Assembly (NCBI GenBank): GCA_017548225.1
Contig: JAFYMV010000257.1
Location: 1 to 18,229 of the forward strand
Reading direction: 5' to 3'
Origin: Bacteroidaceae bacterium
Lineage (GTDB): Bacteria > Bacteroidota > Bacteroidia > Bacteroidales > Bacteroidaceae
Length of the DNA: 18,229 bases
Under the pieces are notes generated by a model. The model had not been told where the DNA came from. It did not search any database and saw only the letters and a program-made list of their open reading frames with translations. The position numbers and the translations under genes are program-made. Positions 4,936 through 13,400 of the stretch are shown here, one piece after another; the first letter of the stretch is position 1; each line of letters opens with the position of its first letter.

Positions 4936-7402
4936 CAACGAACAACAAAACCTCAAGCCCATCCTCTGCGGAATGGGCATAACGAGTGGCATCATAGAGA
5001 TGACCATGGAGCAGTATCTCACGCACGTGAAGAGCCGGTTTTACACCACACAGGTGGAGGCCATGCGGCGCGAGACCGACCCCACACGGCGCGACCAGCT
5101 GAAGCGGCGCCTCTTCTACATCCTGCCCCAAGGGCAGTTCAAGGAGGGACGACGCTCCTACGCCCTGGGCCAGCAGCCTACGAAGGAGAACATCGGGTAC
5201 CGACCCATGCAGATGCTTGACCTCGACACGCTGCCCGAGGGATGCACCACACCTGCCGATGCGTGGTACCGCATGCGCCTACGACTGCACGACATGGGAT
5301 TGGCTCACTACCCATTGGTGGTGATGGAGAGCGTATCGGGCAAGGGACTGCACATCTATGTGCGCCTCACCGAGGAGATGGCTGCCATGAACCGCCGCGA
5401 GGTGATACTCCTCTGGAGCCGACTGCTGGGCGCAGACTTTGACCTCAGCGTCACCGACCCCGCACGACGGGCATTCCAGAGCTACAACCTCTTCTCTGCC
5501 GAGGAGGAGATAGCCTTGCTCTTCGGTGCCGAGCTCACGGATAAGCAGCGCGAGGCAATGAAGGAAATTGAAAATTCCAATCCTGTCACTCTGAACGCAG
5601 TGAACCTTCAGGTCGCTGGCTCGAAGGGGAAAAGCAAGAGTCTCGCAAACGACTCGGGCAAATTACCTCCGCGGGATCCTTCCGACGCTACGCTCTGTCA
5701 GGATGACAACATCGCGAGAAGAGGCAACATCGCGGTACCTAATTCAGAATTCAGAATTAACAATTCAGAATTAGCAGCCATCGCCCAGCGACTCCTGCTC
5801 CACCTCTGCGGCACCACCACACCACCTGAGGGCACGCGCAACAACACCCTCTACGAGGCAGCCCGACAGATGGCATACCTTGACGGCGTCACCGAGGAGG
5901 AGCTGATCGATGCCTTTGCTCCACTCGGCTACCTGGGACTACCCGAGCAGGAGGCACGCGCATGTATGCACAGCGCCATGCAGCACGAAAAGACATGGAA
6001 GTACACCCTGCCGCCCGAACTCACTAAAGCGATGGAGGAATTGACAATTGACAAATCACAATTGACAATTGGCTCCGCGACAACACAAAGCAACGATGAA
6101 GGCAATGATTGTCAATTTAATTCTGGCAGTTTGCCCGAATTGGTCTCCCTCTTCACTCCTCTCGTTCCCGAGAATGCACGCGAGGCGGTGGCAGCGATGG
6201 TGTTCAGCCCACTGGGCTCGTACCTCAACAATACGGTGACCATACGCGATGTGTCGGGCAAAAGGAGAAGCATACAGTTCACCTCACTCATCGTAGGCAA
6301 CTCGTCGAGCGGAAAGGGATTCGCCGACACCATATCGGACCTCATCACCGAACGGCACCGCCAGCGCGACCTCTCCTCATGGGCACAGATAGAGGCATGG
6401 CAGGAGCAGAAGCGCACCACCCCCAAGGGTGAGCCCGCACCACTCAAACCCCAAGTGCCCCTACACCTGCTCTCCAGCAACATGACCGAGCCGGCACTGC
6501 TAGAACGACTCAAGGCACTGGAGCCTACACACGGGCGTGCCTACATCAAGGTGGCAGAGATTGACGACCTGCGCAAGATGCAGACCGTAGGCACCTCACG
6601 CCTGGGAGCCGGACAGGAGATCATCCTCTCGGCCTTCGACACCTCACCCTACGGTGCCCTGCGCGTATCGGCCGATGCCGTGAGTACCATGACCGTGATG
6701 AGCCTCAACGTCGTGGCATCGTCAACCTTTCCCGGCACACAAGACTTCTTCCGCGGAGGCGTGGAGCGTGGCTCGGTGGGTCGATGCGATATGGCCATCG
6801 TTCCCGACAGCTACGACGTACCCCGATACCAGGACCCCACACCCGAGTTTCATGAACAGCTAGCCCTCTACATCGACCGTCTGGAGCAGGCCACGGGCGA
6901 AATCGCGTGCCCCGACATCGACCGCACCATCGAGGACATACGCCTACAGTACAGCGACCCCGACTCGCCCCTGTCGCACTACCACAACCCCGAGCACTTC
7001 AAGCTGTGCCACCGCCAACTGCTCATCACCAAGCAGAAGGCCACCATATTATATATATGCAACAACTACCAGTGGGATACCGCCTGGGAACCCTGGCTGC
7101 ACCATGCCTTCCACTACGGCATGCAGTGCAAGCTCTCCGTATTTGCTGCCGAGATAGCCTCGTGGGAGAAGCGTCAGGTGATGGCCGCCACACCGCATAC
7201 CACCAGCTACGGACCCAAAGGCGAACTCTCCGAACTGCCCCACACCTTTACCCTCGACAACCTCGTGGAGCGCAAACGCATCGCCACACCCACAGCTACC
7301 GACAAGGAGCTCATCACCCGAGCCAAGACACTCATACGCACCTGGCTCCTCAGAGGACGCATAGCCCCTACCGACACCACAGGAGTGTGGGAGAAGCTTT
7401 AA
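4922..7402 (+). CDS. VirE_N / DUF3987 primase-helicase-like protein
   Basis: The 826-residue product has two parts. Residues about 25-200 resemble the VirE N-terminal (BT4734-like) domain: MLDLD at 98-102 (D100, D102) and SGKGLH ending at H144 fit the hhhDhD and sxH motifs of archaeo-eukaryotic primases, so a primase/polymerase fold is likely. Residues about 400-826 resemble DUF3987: Walker A GNSSSGKG (K465) and a Walker-B-like VAEIDDL (about 545-549). The protein is therefore probably a cytoplasmic replication initiator or primase-helicase of a phage-like or integrated element. Residues about 221-284 and 374-399 are encoded by repeat DNA (REP-like palindromes and AATTC/ATTGAC repeats) inserted in frame between the domains. 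AAGGA lies 5-6 bases before the start. A copy of the 26-bp GCGCACAGT repeat follows the stop by 4 bases. An HU-like gene lies 145 bases downstream. Confidence 0.85.
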   Translation: MKTTSNEQQNLKPILCGMGITSGIIEMTMEQYLTHVKSRFYTTQVEAMRRETDPTRRDQLKRRLFYILPQGQFKEGRRSYALGQQPTKENIGYRPMQMLDLDTLPEGCTTPADAWYRMRLRLHDMGLAHYPLVVMESVSGKGLHIYVRLTEEMAAMNRREVILLWSRLLGADFDLSVTDPARRAFQSYNLFSAEEEIALLFGAELTDKQREAMKEIENSNPVTLNAVNLQVAGSKGKSKSLANDSGKLPPRDPSDATLCQDDNIARRGNIAVPNSEFRINNSELAAIAQRLLLHLCGTTTPPEGTRNNTLYEAARQMAYLDGVTEEELIDAFAPLGYLGLPEQEARACMHSAMQHEKTWKYTLPPELTKAMEELTIDKSQLTIGSATTQSNDEGNDCQFNSGSLPELVSLFTPLVPENAREAVAAMVFSPLGSYLNNTVTIRDVSGKRRSIQFTSLIVGNSSSGKGFADTISDLITERHRQRDLSSWAQIEAWQEQKRTTPKGEPAPLKPQVPLHLLSSNMTEPALLERLKALEPTHGRAYIKVAEIDDLRKMQTVGTSRLGAGQEIILSAFDTSPYGALRVSADAVSTMTVMSLNVVASSTFPGTQDFFRGGVERGSVGRCDMAIVPDSYDVPRYQDPTPEFHEQLALYIDRLEQATGEIACPDIDRTIEDIRLQYSDPDSPLSHYHNPEHFKLCHRQLLITKQKATILYICNNYQWDTAWEPWLHHAFHYGMQCKLSVFAAEIASWEKRQVMAATPHTTSYGPKGELSELPHTFTLDNLVERKRIATPTATDKELITRAKTLIRTWLLRGRIAPTDTTGVWEKL
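5584..5708. repeat. Inverted pair of REP-like repeats inside the primase gene
   Basis: The left arm TGTCACTCTGAACGCAGTGA (5584 onwards) and the right arm, whose complement begins TGTCATCCTGACAGAGCG (from 5708), belong to the widespread TGTCATYCTGA-type intergenic repeat. Facing ends match at 9 of 11 bases. They form a ~125-bp element lying wholly in coding sequence and read without stop codons. The encoded linker (NPVTLNAVNLQVAG to CQDD) has no domain-like pattern, as expected of inserted DNA. Confidence 0.65.
5741..5773. repeat. AATTCAGA-type short repeats in coding sequence
   Basis: Three AATTCAGAATT-like units with an AACA spacer encode NSEFRINNSELA. This kind of short AT-rich repeat is common between genes in Bacteroidales; here it is part of the primase linker and follows the REP-like pair by about 30 bases. 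Confidence 0.6.
6041..6118. repeat. TTGACAATTG repeats in coding sequence
   Basis: Two TTGACAATTG units (6041-6050, 6062-6071) joined by ACAAATCACAA are followed, after 36 bases, by an inverted ATTGTCAATTT (6108-6118). The segment codes LTIDKSQLTIGSATT and a Ser/Asn/Gly-rich stretch just before the DUF3987 domain, and stays in frame. Confidence 0.55.
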
Positions 7403-7406
7403 ACTC

Positions 7407-7432
7407 CGCACAGTGGCGCACAGTGCGCACAA
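7407..7432. repeat. Solo copy of the GCGCACAGT repeat
   Basis: Identical over 26 bases to 155-180, and the next bases (TGAAAAGCGC) also match the inward flank of the inverted copy at 334-361. Begins 4 bases after the stop of the primase-helicase gene, just as the first copy begins 15 bases after another stop. Confidence 0.7.
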
Positions 7433-7506
7433 TGAAAAGCGCTTTTAACCATTAACCTAAATCATTAACCCCGAATTCGAAGATTCAAAATTTGTCATCC
7501 GGAGGC

Positions 7507-7542
7507 CAATTTTCAATTTTTAATTCTCAATTTTCAATTTTA
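7507..7542. repeat. CAATTTTCAATTTT short repeats
   Basis: Units of CAATTTT and AATTCTC repeat across 36 bases directly before the HU gene start (7548). Same style as the repeats at 5741-5773 and 6041-6118. A GGAGG lies at 7500-7504 but is about 43 bases from the start and unlikely to be its ribosome site. Confidence 0.5.
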
Positions 7543-7547
7543 ATACC

Positions 7548-7961
7548 ATGATTAACTACAGAGTATCTAAATGCAAGAACCCCAACGGTGTTGACGGCAC
7601 CAACTACTATTCAGGCAAAGCCGTGAAGACAGGCGAGTACACCTTTGACGACCTCGCCACCGATATCAACAACTCCACTACCGTGACCAAGGCCGACGCC
7701 ATGGCCGTGCTAGCCAGTATCAAACCCTTCATCACCAAAGCCTTGCTTGGCGGACAGGTGGTCGTATTGCAAGACATCGGCCGATTCCAGGTATCGCTCC
7801 ACGGCAAGTGCTATCCCGAAGCCGCGATGCAGAGCGATGAGTTCTTGCCCTCGGCGATGATCAAAGGCCACCGCATCATCTTCCGCCCCGAAGTGAAGCT
7901 CAAGAAGGATATTGCCAGCGGCATCACCCTCAAGCGCGTCTCATCAGAAGCGATGGCCTAA
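7548..7961 (+). CDS. HU-like DNA-binding protein (HU-HIG type)
   Basis: The 137-residue product shows the HU/IHF-like pattern: an N-terminal strand region (INYRVSKCKNPNGVDGTNYY), helices with TFDDLATDINNSTTVTKADAMAVLASI, then LLGGQVVVLQDIGRFQVSLHG, matching the first beta-arm region of HU, followed by KGHRIIFRPEVKLKKDI. It is longer than classic HU (about 90 residues) and fits the Bacteroidetes HU-HIG family that accompanies VirE_N/DUF3987 genes. The role is DNA bending and nucleoid or origin architecture, in the cytoplasm. A 7-bp hairpin (TTAAACG/CGTTTAA, 7963-7981) lies directly after the stop and has no T run. Confidence 0.88.
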   Translation: MINYRVSKCKNPNGVDGTNYYSGKAVKTGEYTFDDLATDINNSTTVTKADAMAVLASIKPFITKALLGGQVVVLQDIGRFQVSLHGKCYPEAAMQSDEFLPSAMIKGHRIIFRPEVKLKKDIASGITLKRVSSEAMA

Positions 7962-8048
7962 CTTAAACGATTAGCGTTTAACGATCGACGAAGACATTGC
8001 CAAGAATCCATTACTAACCTTTTTTAGTCCTTCTCCAACTTCTTCATG

Positions 8049-8085
8049 AGGCCCGAAATGTCTCGGGAGGGGTTAGGGGAGGTTT
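8049..8085. repeat. CTCGGGAGGGGTTAGGGGAGG repeat fragment
   Basis: CCCGA (8052-8056) and TCGGG (8063-8067) pair, followed by a G-rich tract ending in GTTTTT. The tract resembles the complement of the GC-rich repeat between ispF and porV (9114-9239), so both are probably fragments of one intergenic repeat family. It lies 13 bases before the smalltalk start. Confidence 0.4.
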
Positions 8086-8097
8086 TTACCAATTACT

Positions 8098-8187
8098 ATG
8101 AAGCCGGACTGGAAAACCATTATCAAGATCCTCATCGCCATCCTCACTGCCATAGCCGGCACACTGGGCATCAGCGCCATGGCATGA
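8098..8187 (+). CDS. Smalltalk family peptide (29 aa)
   Basis: A 29-residue frame reads MKPDWKTIIKILIAILTAIA and continues GTLGISAMA. The pattern (short charged start with a Trp, one hydrophobic helix, small C-terminal tail) matches the Bacteroidetes smalltalk peptides, normally found after the HU-like gene of VirE_N/DUF3987 cassettes. It is expected to be a single-pass membrane peptide; its function is not established. The N-acetylmuramoyl-L-alanine amidase that often follows in such cassettes is absent here: a terminator comes after 25 bases. Confidence 0.8.
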   Translation: MKPDWKTIIKILIAILTAIAGTLGISAMA

Positions 8188-8200
8188 CACCGTCGGCGAT

Positions 8201-8241
8201 AAAAAAAACGAAGAGAGAGCCTCAGAGGCTCTCTCCTTTTT
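8201..8241. terminator. Bidirectional terminator after smalltalk
   Basis: GAGAGAGCCT (8213-8222) pairs perfectly with AGGCTCTCTC (8226-8235), loop CAG. TTTTT follows on the plus strand and AAAAAAAA precedes it (8201-8208), so it can end transcripts from both sides. Confidence 0.85.
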
Positions 8242-8263
8242 CCCTTTCTCTCCTTTGACGGGC

Positions 8264-8311
8264 AATAGAATTCATTAGTTGCCAATGGCGTTCGCTAGAT
8301 GAAATTCTATT
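8264..8311. repeat. 48-base imperfect hairpin
   Basis: AATAGAATTCATTAG (8264-8278) faces CTAGATGAAATTCTATT (8295-8311) with one bulged base and an inner GCCA/TGGC pair. No gene reads across it. It may be an inverted-repeat remnant of a mobile element. Confidence 0.4.
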
Positions 8312-8455
8312 TCTCTTGCGAAATATATGTTGTAAAACATGTTTTCTTGCGATTTTGTTTGTAAGGTGCATATTGCATTACCTGTCGTCTTATGAGAATA
8401 AACGATGAAATATGGTGCCCTCATGCGTTTAATACTCCTTTTTTGCTTGAAAAGA

Positions 8456-8486
8456 TTTGTGCCTATCTCTAATGGCAGTACCTTTG
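8456..8486 (+). promoter_or_regulatory. Full Bacteroidetes promoter (TTTG, 19 bases, TACCTTTG)
   Basis: TTTG at 8456-8459 is followed after exactly 19 bases by TACCTTTG (8479-8486), matching TTTG-N19-TAnnTTTG of the primary sigma factor in Bacteroidetes. This is the only promoter in the window with both boxes perfect. Expected start of transcription is about 8490-8493. Confidence 0.8.
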
Positions 8487-8491
8487 CGGCG

Positions 8492-8583
8492 TGTTAAAAC
8501 TTTTTTTCATGGTATTAGAATGGTATTAGATTTTTAAACACGCTGAAGGATGGTCGTCGTGATGATGACCATCCTTCTTTTTT
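8492..8583 (+). ncRNA. Candidate ~90-nt small RNA
   Basis: The span from the expected start to the T run of a strong terminator is about 92 bases and holds no protein frame. GCGTGTT (8489-8495) with the following AAAA can pair with TTTT-T-AACACGC (8531-8543), giving a stem whose loop holds a tandem 11-bp direct repeat, ATGGTATTAGA twice (8509-8519, 8520-8530), after a T-rich stretch. The second hairpin (8545-8577) is the terminator. The layout (perfect promoter, compact two-hairpin RNA, exposed repeated loop, stop in a T run) is that of a trans-acting small RNA. The flanking genes face in, so it is not the leader of a neighbour. Confidence 0.6.
8545..8583 (+). terminator. Terminator of the small-RNA unit
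   Basis: GAAGGATGGTC (8545-8555) pairs perfectly with GACCATCCTTC (8567-8577), followed by TTTTTT to 8583. Read on the minus strand the same hairpin lies 46 bases after the ispF stop, but with a weak T run there. Confidence 0.85.
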
Positions 8584-8622
8584 AAGAGTGTCTTATCTTC
8601 TCTTCAGTAGCTTTTTTGCCGT

Positions 8623-9102
8623 TCAATCCTTCTCGATAAGTACTGTGGCATAGGCTGAGATGCCCTCTTCTCGTCCAGTGAAACCGAGCTTTTCCGTTGT
8701 GGTGGCCTTGATGGTGACATCTTCTTCGTCAACGCCCATCACATCGGCCAGGGTCTGTTGCATCAGGGGGATATGTGCCTTCAGCTTGGGGCGCTCGGCG
8801 CACACGGTGGCATCGATATTCCCCACACGGTAGCCCTTGGTGGCAATAAGCTCTACGGTGCGTGCAAGGAGTATCTTGCTGTCGATATTCTTGAACTCGC
8901 CAGCTGTGTCGGGGAAGTGGTAGCCTATGTCTCGCATATGGGCAGCACCTAATAGCGCATCACAGATGGCATGAATGAGTACATCGGCATCAGAGTGACC
9001 CAAGAGGCCACGGTCGTGCTCAAGGCGTATGCCACCGAGCCATAACTCACGGTTCTCGGCAAACTTGTGCACATCGAACCCAAATCCTACTCGTATCTTC
9101 AT
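8623..9102 (-). CDS. ispF: 2-C-methyl-D-erythritol 2,4-cyclodiphosphate synthase
   Basis: Converts 4-diphosphocytidyl-2-C-methyl-D-erythritol 2-phosphate to the cyclic 2,4-diphosphate, the fifth step of the MEP isoprenoid pathway, in the cytoplasm. The 159-residue product has family length and motifs: GFDVH (D10 and H12 as metal ligands), GHSDADVLIHAICDALLGAA with H44 as the third ligand, and the TTTEKLGFTGR signature near residues 134-144 with the conserved Glu (E137). It is a homotrimer in known members. It is the last gene of the block FAH - porU - porV - ispF, the porU-porV-ispF order also known from Porphyromonas gingivalis, and is separated from porV by a 139-bp repeat-filled gap. Confidence 0.97.
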   Translation of the reverse strand: MKIRVGFGFDVHKFAENRELWLGGIRLEHDRGLLGHSDADVLIHAICDALLGAAHMRDIGYHFPDTAGEFKNIDSKILLARTVELIATKGYRVGNIDATVCAERPKLKAHIPLMQQTLADVMGVDEEDVTIKATTTEKLGFTGREEGISAYATVLIEKD

Positions 9103-9113
9103 ATTAAAAAAAA

Positions 9114-9239
9114 CAAGCCCCCTCTAACTCTCCCCCCGAAGGGGAGGACCTCAGTCATCGTGGATGAGGAGGAATCTTTTATCGTTATTTATATCTGGAC
9201 CTCCCGAGTCACCCCTCCTTGGGCCGGGCAAGGGGGAGG
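9114..9239. repeat. GC-rich intergenic repeat between porV and ispF
   Basis: Two G/C-rich palindromic parts, CTCCCC...GGGGAG (about 9127-9145) and CCTCC...GGGGGAGG (about 9205-9239), border an AT-rich centre. The composition matches the CCCTCCCCTT/GGGGAGGG type of intergenic repeat, and a related fragment lies at 8049-8085. The repeat occupies nearly the whole gap and may alter readthrough from porV into ispF. Confidence 0.5.
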
Positions 9240-9241
9240 CG

Positions 9242-10433
9242 TTATCTTCCCATTATCTCACGTATGCCGTCCATGTCGAACGATAGGGTGAAGCGCAAGG
9301 TCTGGTCCAATGGATTGCTCTGCGCTGTAGAGATGAGATAGGCTGCATCGAGCGAGAATACACTCATTCTAAAGCCTGTACCCAAGGTGAAGTACTTGCG
9401 GTTACCCTTGTACTCGTTCTCGTAGTGGTAACCACCGCGAAGGAAAAATTGGTTGTTGTAGGCATACTCTACACCTATACCCCAATAGATCTCTTGCAAC
9501 TCTTCGCGAAAACCTCCGGGGGCATCAACAAACGAATGGAAAATACCCAATGGGCGACATGCCATCATAACCGATGTTATATAGGTATTCTTCGTATTGG
9601 GTATAGTAGGTGTTTCCCTCGGGGTCTTCCCAACCCATCTCACTCAAGAATTGCTTATAGGTGGGCTTGGTAGGTACCATGAACTTGTTAATGTCTGCAC
9701 TGATAGAGAAGGTGTTATATGCATCCAAAGGTATCAGCAGCGATGTACCGAGACGGAGGTTAGTTGGGATAAACTGATTGGTCTGCCCACCGTCGTATGA
9801 TATCTTGCTACCAATGTTTGAGGCATTGAGTCCAAAGTTGAGCATACACTCGCGACGACCCAAGAAAATATAGTTGGAATAGAACATTGAGATGTCGGCG
9901 GCAAAAGCATGTCCAGGTGTGGTTGACTCATCAAAGTTATAGTTGAGGTCTGACAAGATATAGCGCAAGCCTACCGAAGCTGAGAAGGTCTCTGACAACA
10001 TGCGCGAATAGGCAAAGTCTAGAGCCATCTCATAGGGTTTGATGGTATAGTCATCAACCCATACCTCACCCAAAGAGAAGTAGGTGAGCGATCCGCTTAC
10101 TGCTTGGTAGTCGCCGATACGGTAATAACCTACGAGATTAGCCAAATCAATGTCACTCACAATCTGTCGGAGCCAAGGTGTGTAGGCTAGCGAGAAACCT
10201 GCGGGACTGATGGCAAAGGGGTACTTGGCGGGATTCCAATACTGTGAGTTGACATCGGGGTCGGTAGCAACACCCACATCGCCCATGCCACCGGCGCGAG
10301 AGTCGGGAGCAATGGTTAGCGAGGTGACGCCTGTCATGACTGGGTTGAACATCTGCACATCGTTGGAGGTCTTCTGTGCAAGGATTTCTCCCATAGACAG
10401 GATGGCTGCCAATAAAAGAACGATCTTCTTCAT
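9242..10433 (-). pseudogene. porV: PorV (LptO) outer-membrane beta-barrel, one frameshift
   Basis: PorV is the type IX secretion outer-membrane protein that collects substrates from the translocon and hands them to PorU. The frame from 10433 begins with signal peptide MKKIVLLLAAILSMGEILAQ, then LTIAPDSRAGGMGDVGVATDPDVNSQYWNPAKY typical of the family, and runs to G296 (codon at 9546-9548), where it would continue YFPFVC and stop. One extra base on the minus strand (complement of 9545), or two missing ones, separates it from the continuing family sequence in another frame: IFHSFVDAPGGFREELQEIYWG to DQTLRFTLSFDMDGIREIMG, 100 residues to the stop. Joined length (~396) equals the family's (~390). 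The junction resembles a single indel, not a slippery programmed site, since the shift is +1. It could be a real mutation or a sequence error. It lies 51 bases after porU. Confidence 0.85.
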
Positions 10434-10484
10434 ATCTTATTTCTAGGTAAAAACTTATGTATAGGTAACGTAAACTATAGTGCT

Positions 10485-13400
10485 TTATTGCCTAATGAAT
10501 ATTCTTTGAGCCTTACTCTCTGAACGGCCTGTTGGCGAAGATACGATGACTCGATAAAGATATATACCTGTATCCAAGAGTCGGCCTGACGAAGTGCGAT
10601 GATTCCATGTGTAGGTGTAGTTGTTGTCTGGGGCAATAACTAACTCGTTATGGTTCCAAAGGGAACGTCCCGCGAGGTCAAAGACCTCAATGGTCACTGT
10701 CATCTCATTCTCTGGGCGGTCGTGAGTGAGGATAAAGGTGGTGCCTTTATTGGCGAGGTCGGGCATGGTAAGCACTTGCACAAGGCTAGGGGCAAGTCCC
10801 TTGACGACTTCAAATTCGATGGTTGTAGTAGAGGAATTGTTCATCATATCCCATGCACGAAGCATAAGTGTATGGCGTCCCTCGGGAAGCTCGGGCATAA
10901 GGAATGAGATGGTACCCTGGGTATAACCACCAGCATTAGAGACATAATACTCATTCAAGTTATAGGTCATTGAAGCTTCTCCATCAACGATAGCTACCAA
11001 ATTGTGCCCGAGACCACCTGCGGTATTGATGCCATCAGCGTCTTCAAGGATTGCAATAAGGCGCGGAGTTTCGTTCACTTTGTCGCCTGAAACGAAAGAA
11101 GCGGAGTTCAGGTATGTCTTGATGCTAGGACCGAAACCGTCGTTGGTCAAGTTCTCTTCTGTGCCTCCCAAAAGGAATTTGTCGAAGGAGCCCATAGCCT
11201 CTTGGGTATAGGTTGAATCAACGGCATATAGATTGATAAGTCCACTCTCGCAAGAATAGTTGATGTCCATAGGTATGCGGAAAGTGAAAGAGAAGTTTCC
11301 ATTTCTCACAGAATCGCTTCCTACGAAGAACTTCTTTGTGCGTTCGTGATAAACGAAGGGGGTCAGATCCTTTACATTTGCATTATTGCGACACACCACC
11401 TCTTCAATGTTATCAAACACAGAGGCGTAGATCAATCCAGAGAAGTTTGTGGCATGCGTTCCGTCTATATCTTCCACATGGCCCTTGACTGTCACTTGCG
11501 AACCTGCTTTTATCATAACATCTCCGTCTTCGCTAGCGGGGGAACCATTGAGCTCGTCTACTACCATGTGGTAGTTGGCATTACCCACGACAAGGGCTGG
11601 GTCTCCTATCAGCACGTAGTTTAGTTTGTTGCCACTCACATCGCGCAGCGATGCATCTTCGGTAGTGATCAAACTGCATTTTGCCAAACGTAAGGCATCG
11701 CCCAAGCTTAAGCGTTGGTTGTTCTCATCTCGCGCGAGTAGGTGCTTGGAGAAGAAATAGTTGATTCGTCTATTCTGTTCGGCATAAGTGGTGCGCGTAG
11801 AAGTGAGCAAGCCGATGGCGCCACCTGAGGCATTCAGGAAGGCTGCTTCTCCGAATGATAGAACTGATTGGTCGAAGGGGGTAATATCACATGATACGGT
11901 AACCCATACGGGTAAGTGTGTAGAACGCACCTGTGCCATATCTGTTCTGCTGAGCACCAACTCGTGAGAAAGAACATCAGCACCTCCGTGTCCACTATAG
12001 TTTACCATGAGGGCACCCTCTTTAAATAGCTCAAGCAGGCGCTTGTGTACGGCTGGGTAGCTATTGCCGGTTGATCTCTTTTCCATAGGGAAAGTGTCCC
12101 AATAGATTCGTTTGACCATATAATCTGGATACTCTGTCTCAATCATTTGAGCTACTAACTCTGCATCGTCCATATGACGATTGTTGTCTCCATCGTCACC
12201 TAGCATCAGTACTGTATTCTTCCAAGAACCAGCATCGGCATTGCCCATATAGGCAATGATTTTATCCACTACTTCGCGAGCCTGAGAAACCATGGTTACG
12301 GGGAATCGTCCTACACCGACATCTACTTTGTCGCGTTTCAAATTGGAACCTTCATCATCATCCAAAAATCCAAAATAATCCTCTACGACATGCGATGATG
12401 TGGTACTATACGAATTCTCGGCCTCATAGCACAGCAAGTAGTCGTCGGGGGATTTGCCTTTCCAAGTTGATGTGAGCATACGGTTGTCCCAAGCACCATC
12501 GCCAAACAGTAGCAGATATTTGGGAGCCTCGTCGGCTGTTGTCGCACGATCATAGAGCATCTTCATATAGCGGCGATATGCTGTGGCGTCGGGGGTTCCT
12601 GATGAAAACTCGTTGTACAACTCATCGGCGCGTACGACTTTGACGCTGAGCCCACGGTGTTGGCGGTGTGCTTCGGCCAAGCGTTCGGCCTGTATTGCAT
12701 ATTGGCCATTAGTGGGGATAATGATAACATAGTCCACAGGTTCTGTTGCATGCAAATCCTGTTTGGCCACTTCGCCTACCATTTCGGGCATAGGATATGG
12801 TGTGCGTGGGTTGAAGGCAATATATACGTCTCCTTTGGCTCCTTTAGCCGAGAAATAGACTTTATTGCCTTTTGCGGTGGAGGGGATGCGTATGGGGGAT
12901 GAGGCATCGGTGACGCACCATACGATAGCCTTTTCATCGGCAGAACTTACCTCGTAGGTGTTAAGGCTTGTTGAAGTGGCATAAATAGGCGTTCCCAATT
13001 CTATCACACTGGTGTAATTGAAGAGTAAATAGTCAAGGCGGCCAGAAACTCCAAAAGGACGGTTATGAGTAAGTGTTATCTCTTGTTCGTTAACTGTACT
13101 ATTGATGGGTATGGTGTAGCTTGATGACGAAAACGTAGCTTCACAGTTTGTGTCGACAGCGCCAAGGCGCAAGGTTCCGATTAGACTATCGCCCACAGCA
13201 ATAGAAAGATTGGTCGCTTCTGAAGCATTGTGGGTGAAACTTACGTAAAGTGTCCCTTTTTTTGAAGGGGATACATTGCGTGTTGGTAGGGTGTATCGTC
13301 GTACAGCTCCATTGATGTAGTCATAGCTCTCTACCAATTTGCGGCCCGCGTGAATCCATGCATAATCATCCACCTCGTGCAATGTATAGGCGGGTGTCGT

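Larger units (their letters stand above)
8188..8622. other. 435-bp gene-free interval with a small-RNA unit
   Basis: Contains a bidirectional terminator (8201-8241), a 48-base hairpin (8264-8311), an AAAACATGTTTT palindrome (8334-8345) flanked by TCTTGCGA direct repeats, and the promoter / RNA / terminator unit at 8456-8583. No protein frame with convincing codon use is visible on either strand. Confidence 0.6.

Noticed and set aside
8046..8258. 70-aa plus-strand frame over the smalltalk gene
   Set aside because: It is in a different frame from the recognised smalltalk peptide and gives a His/Arg/Ser-rich sequence through a terminator.
9525..9643. A programmed frameshift in porV
   Set aside because: The shift is +1 (or -2) at GGG-T-ATT with no slippery heptamer or pausing structure that I can see, so an indel mutation or sequence error is more likely.
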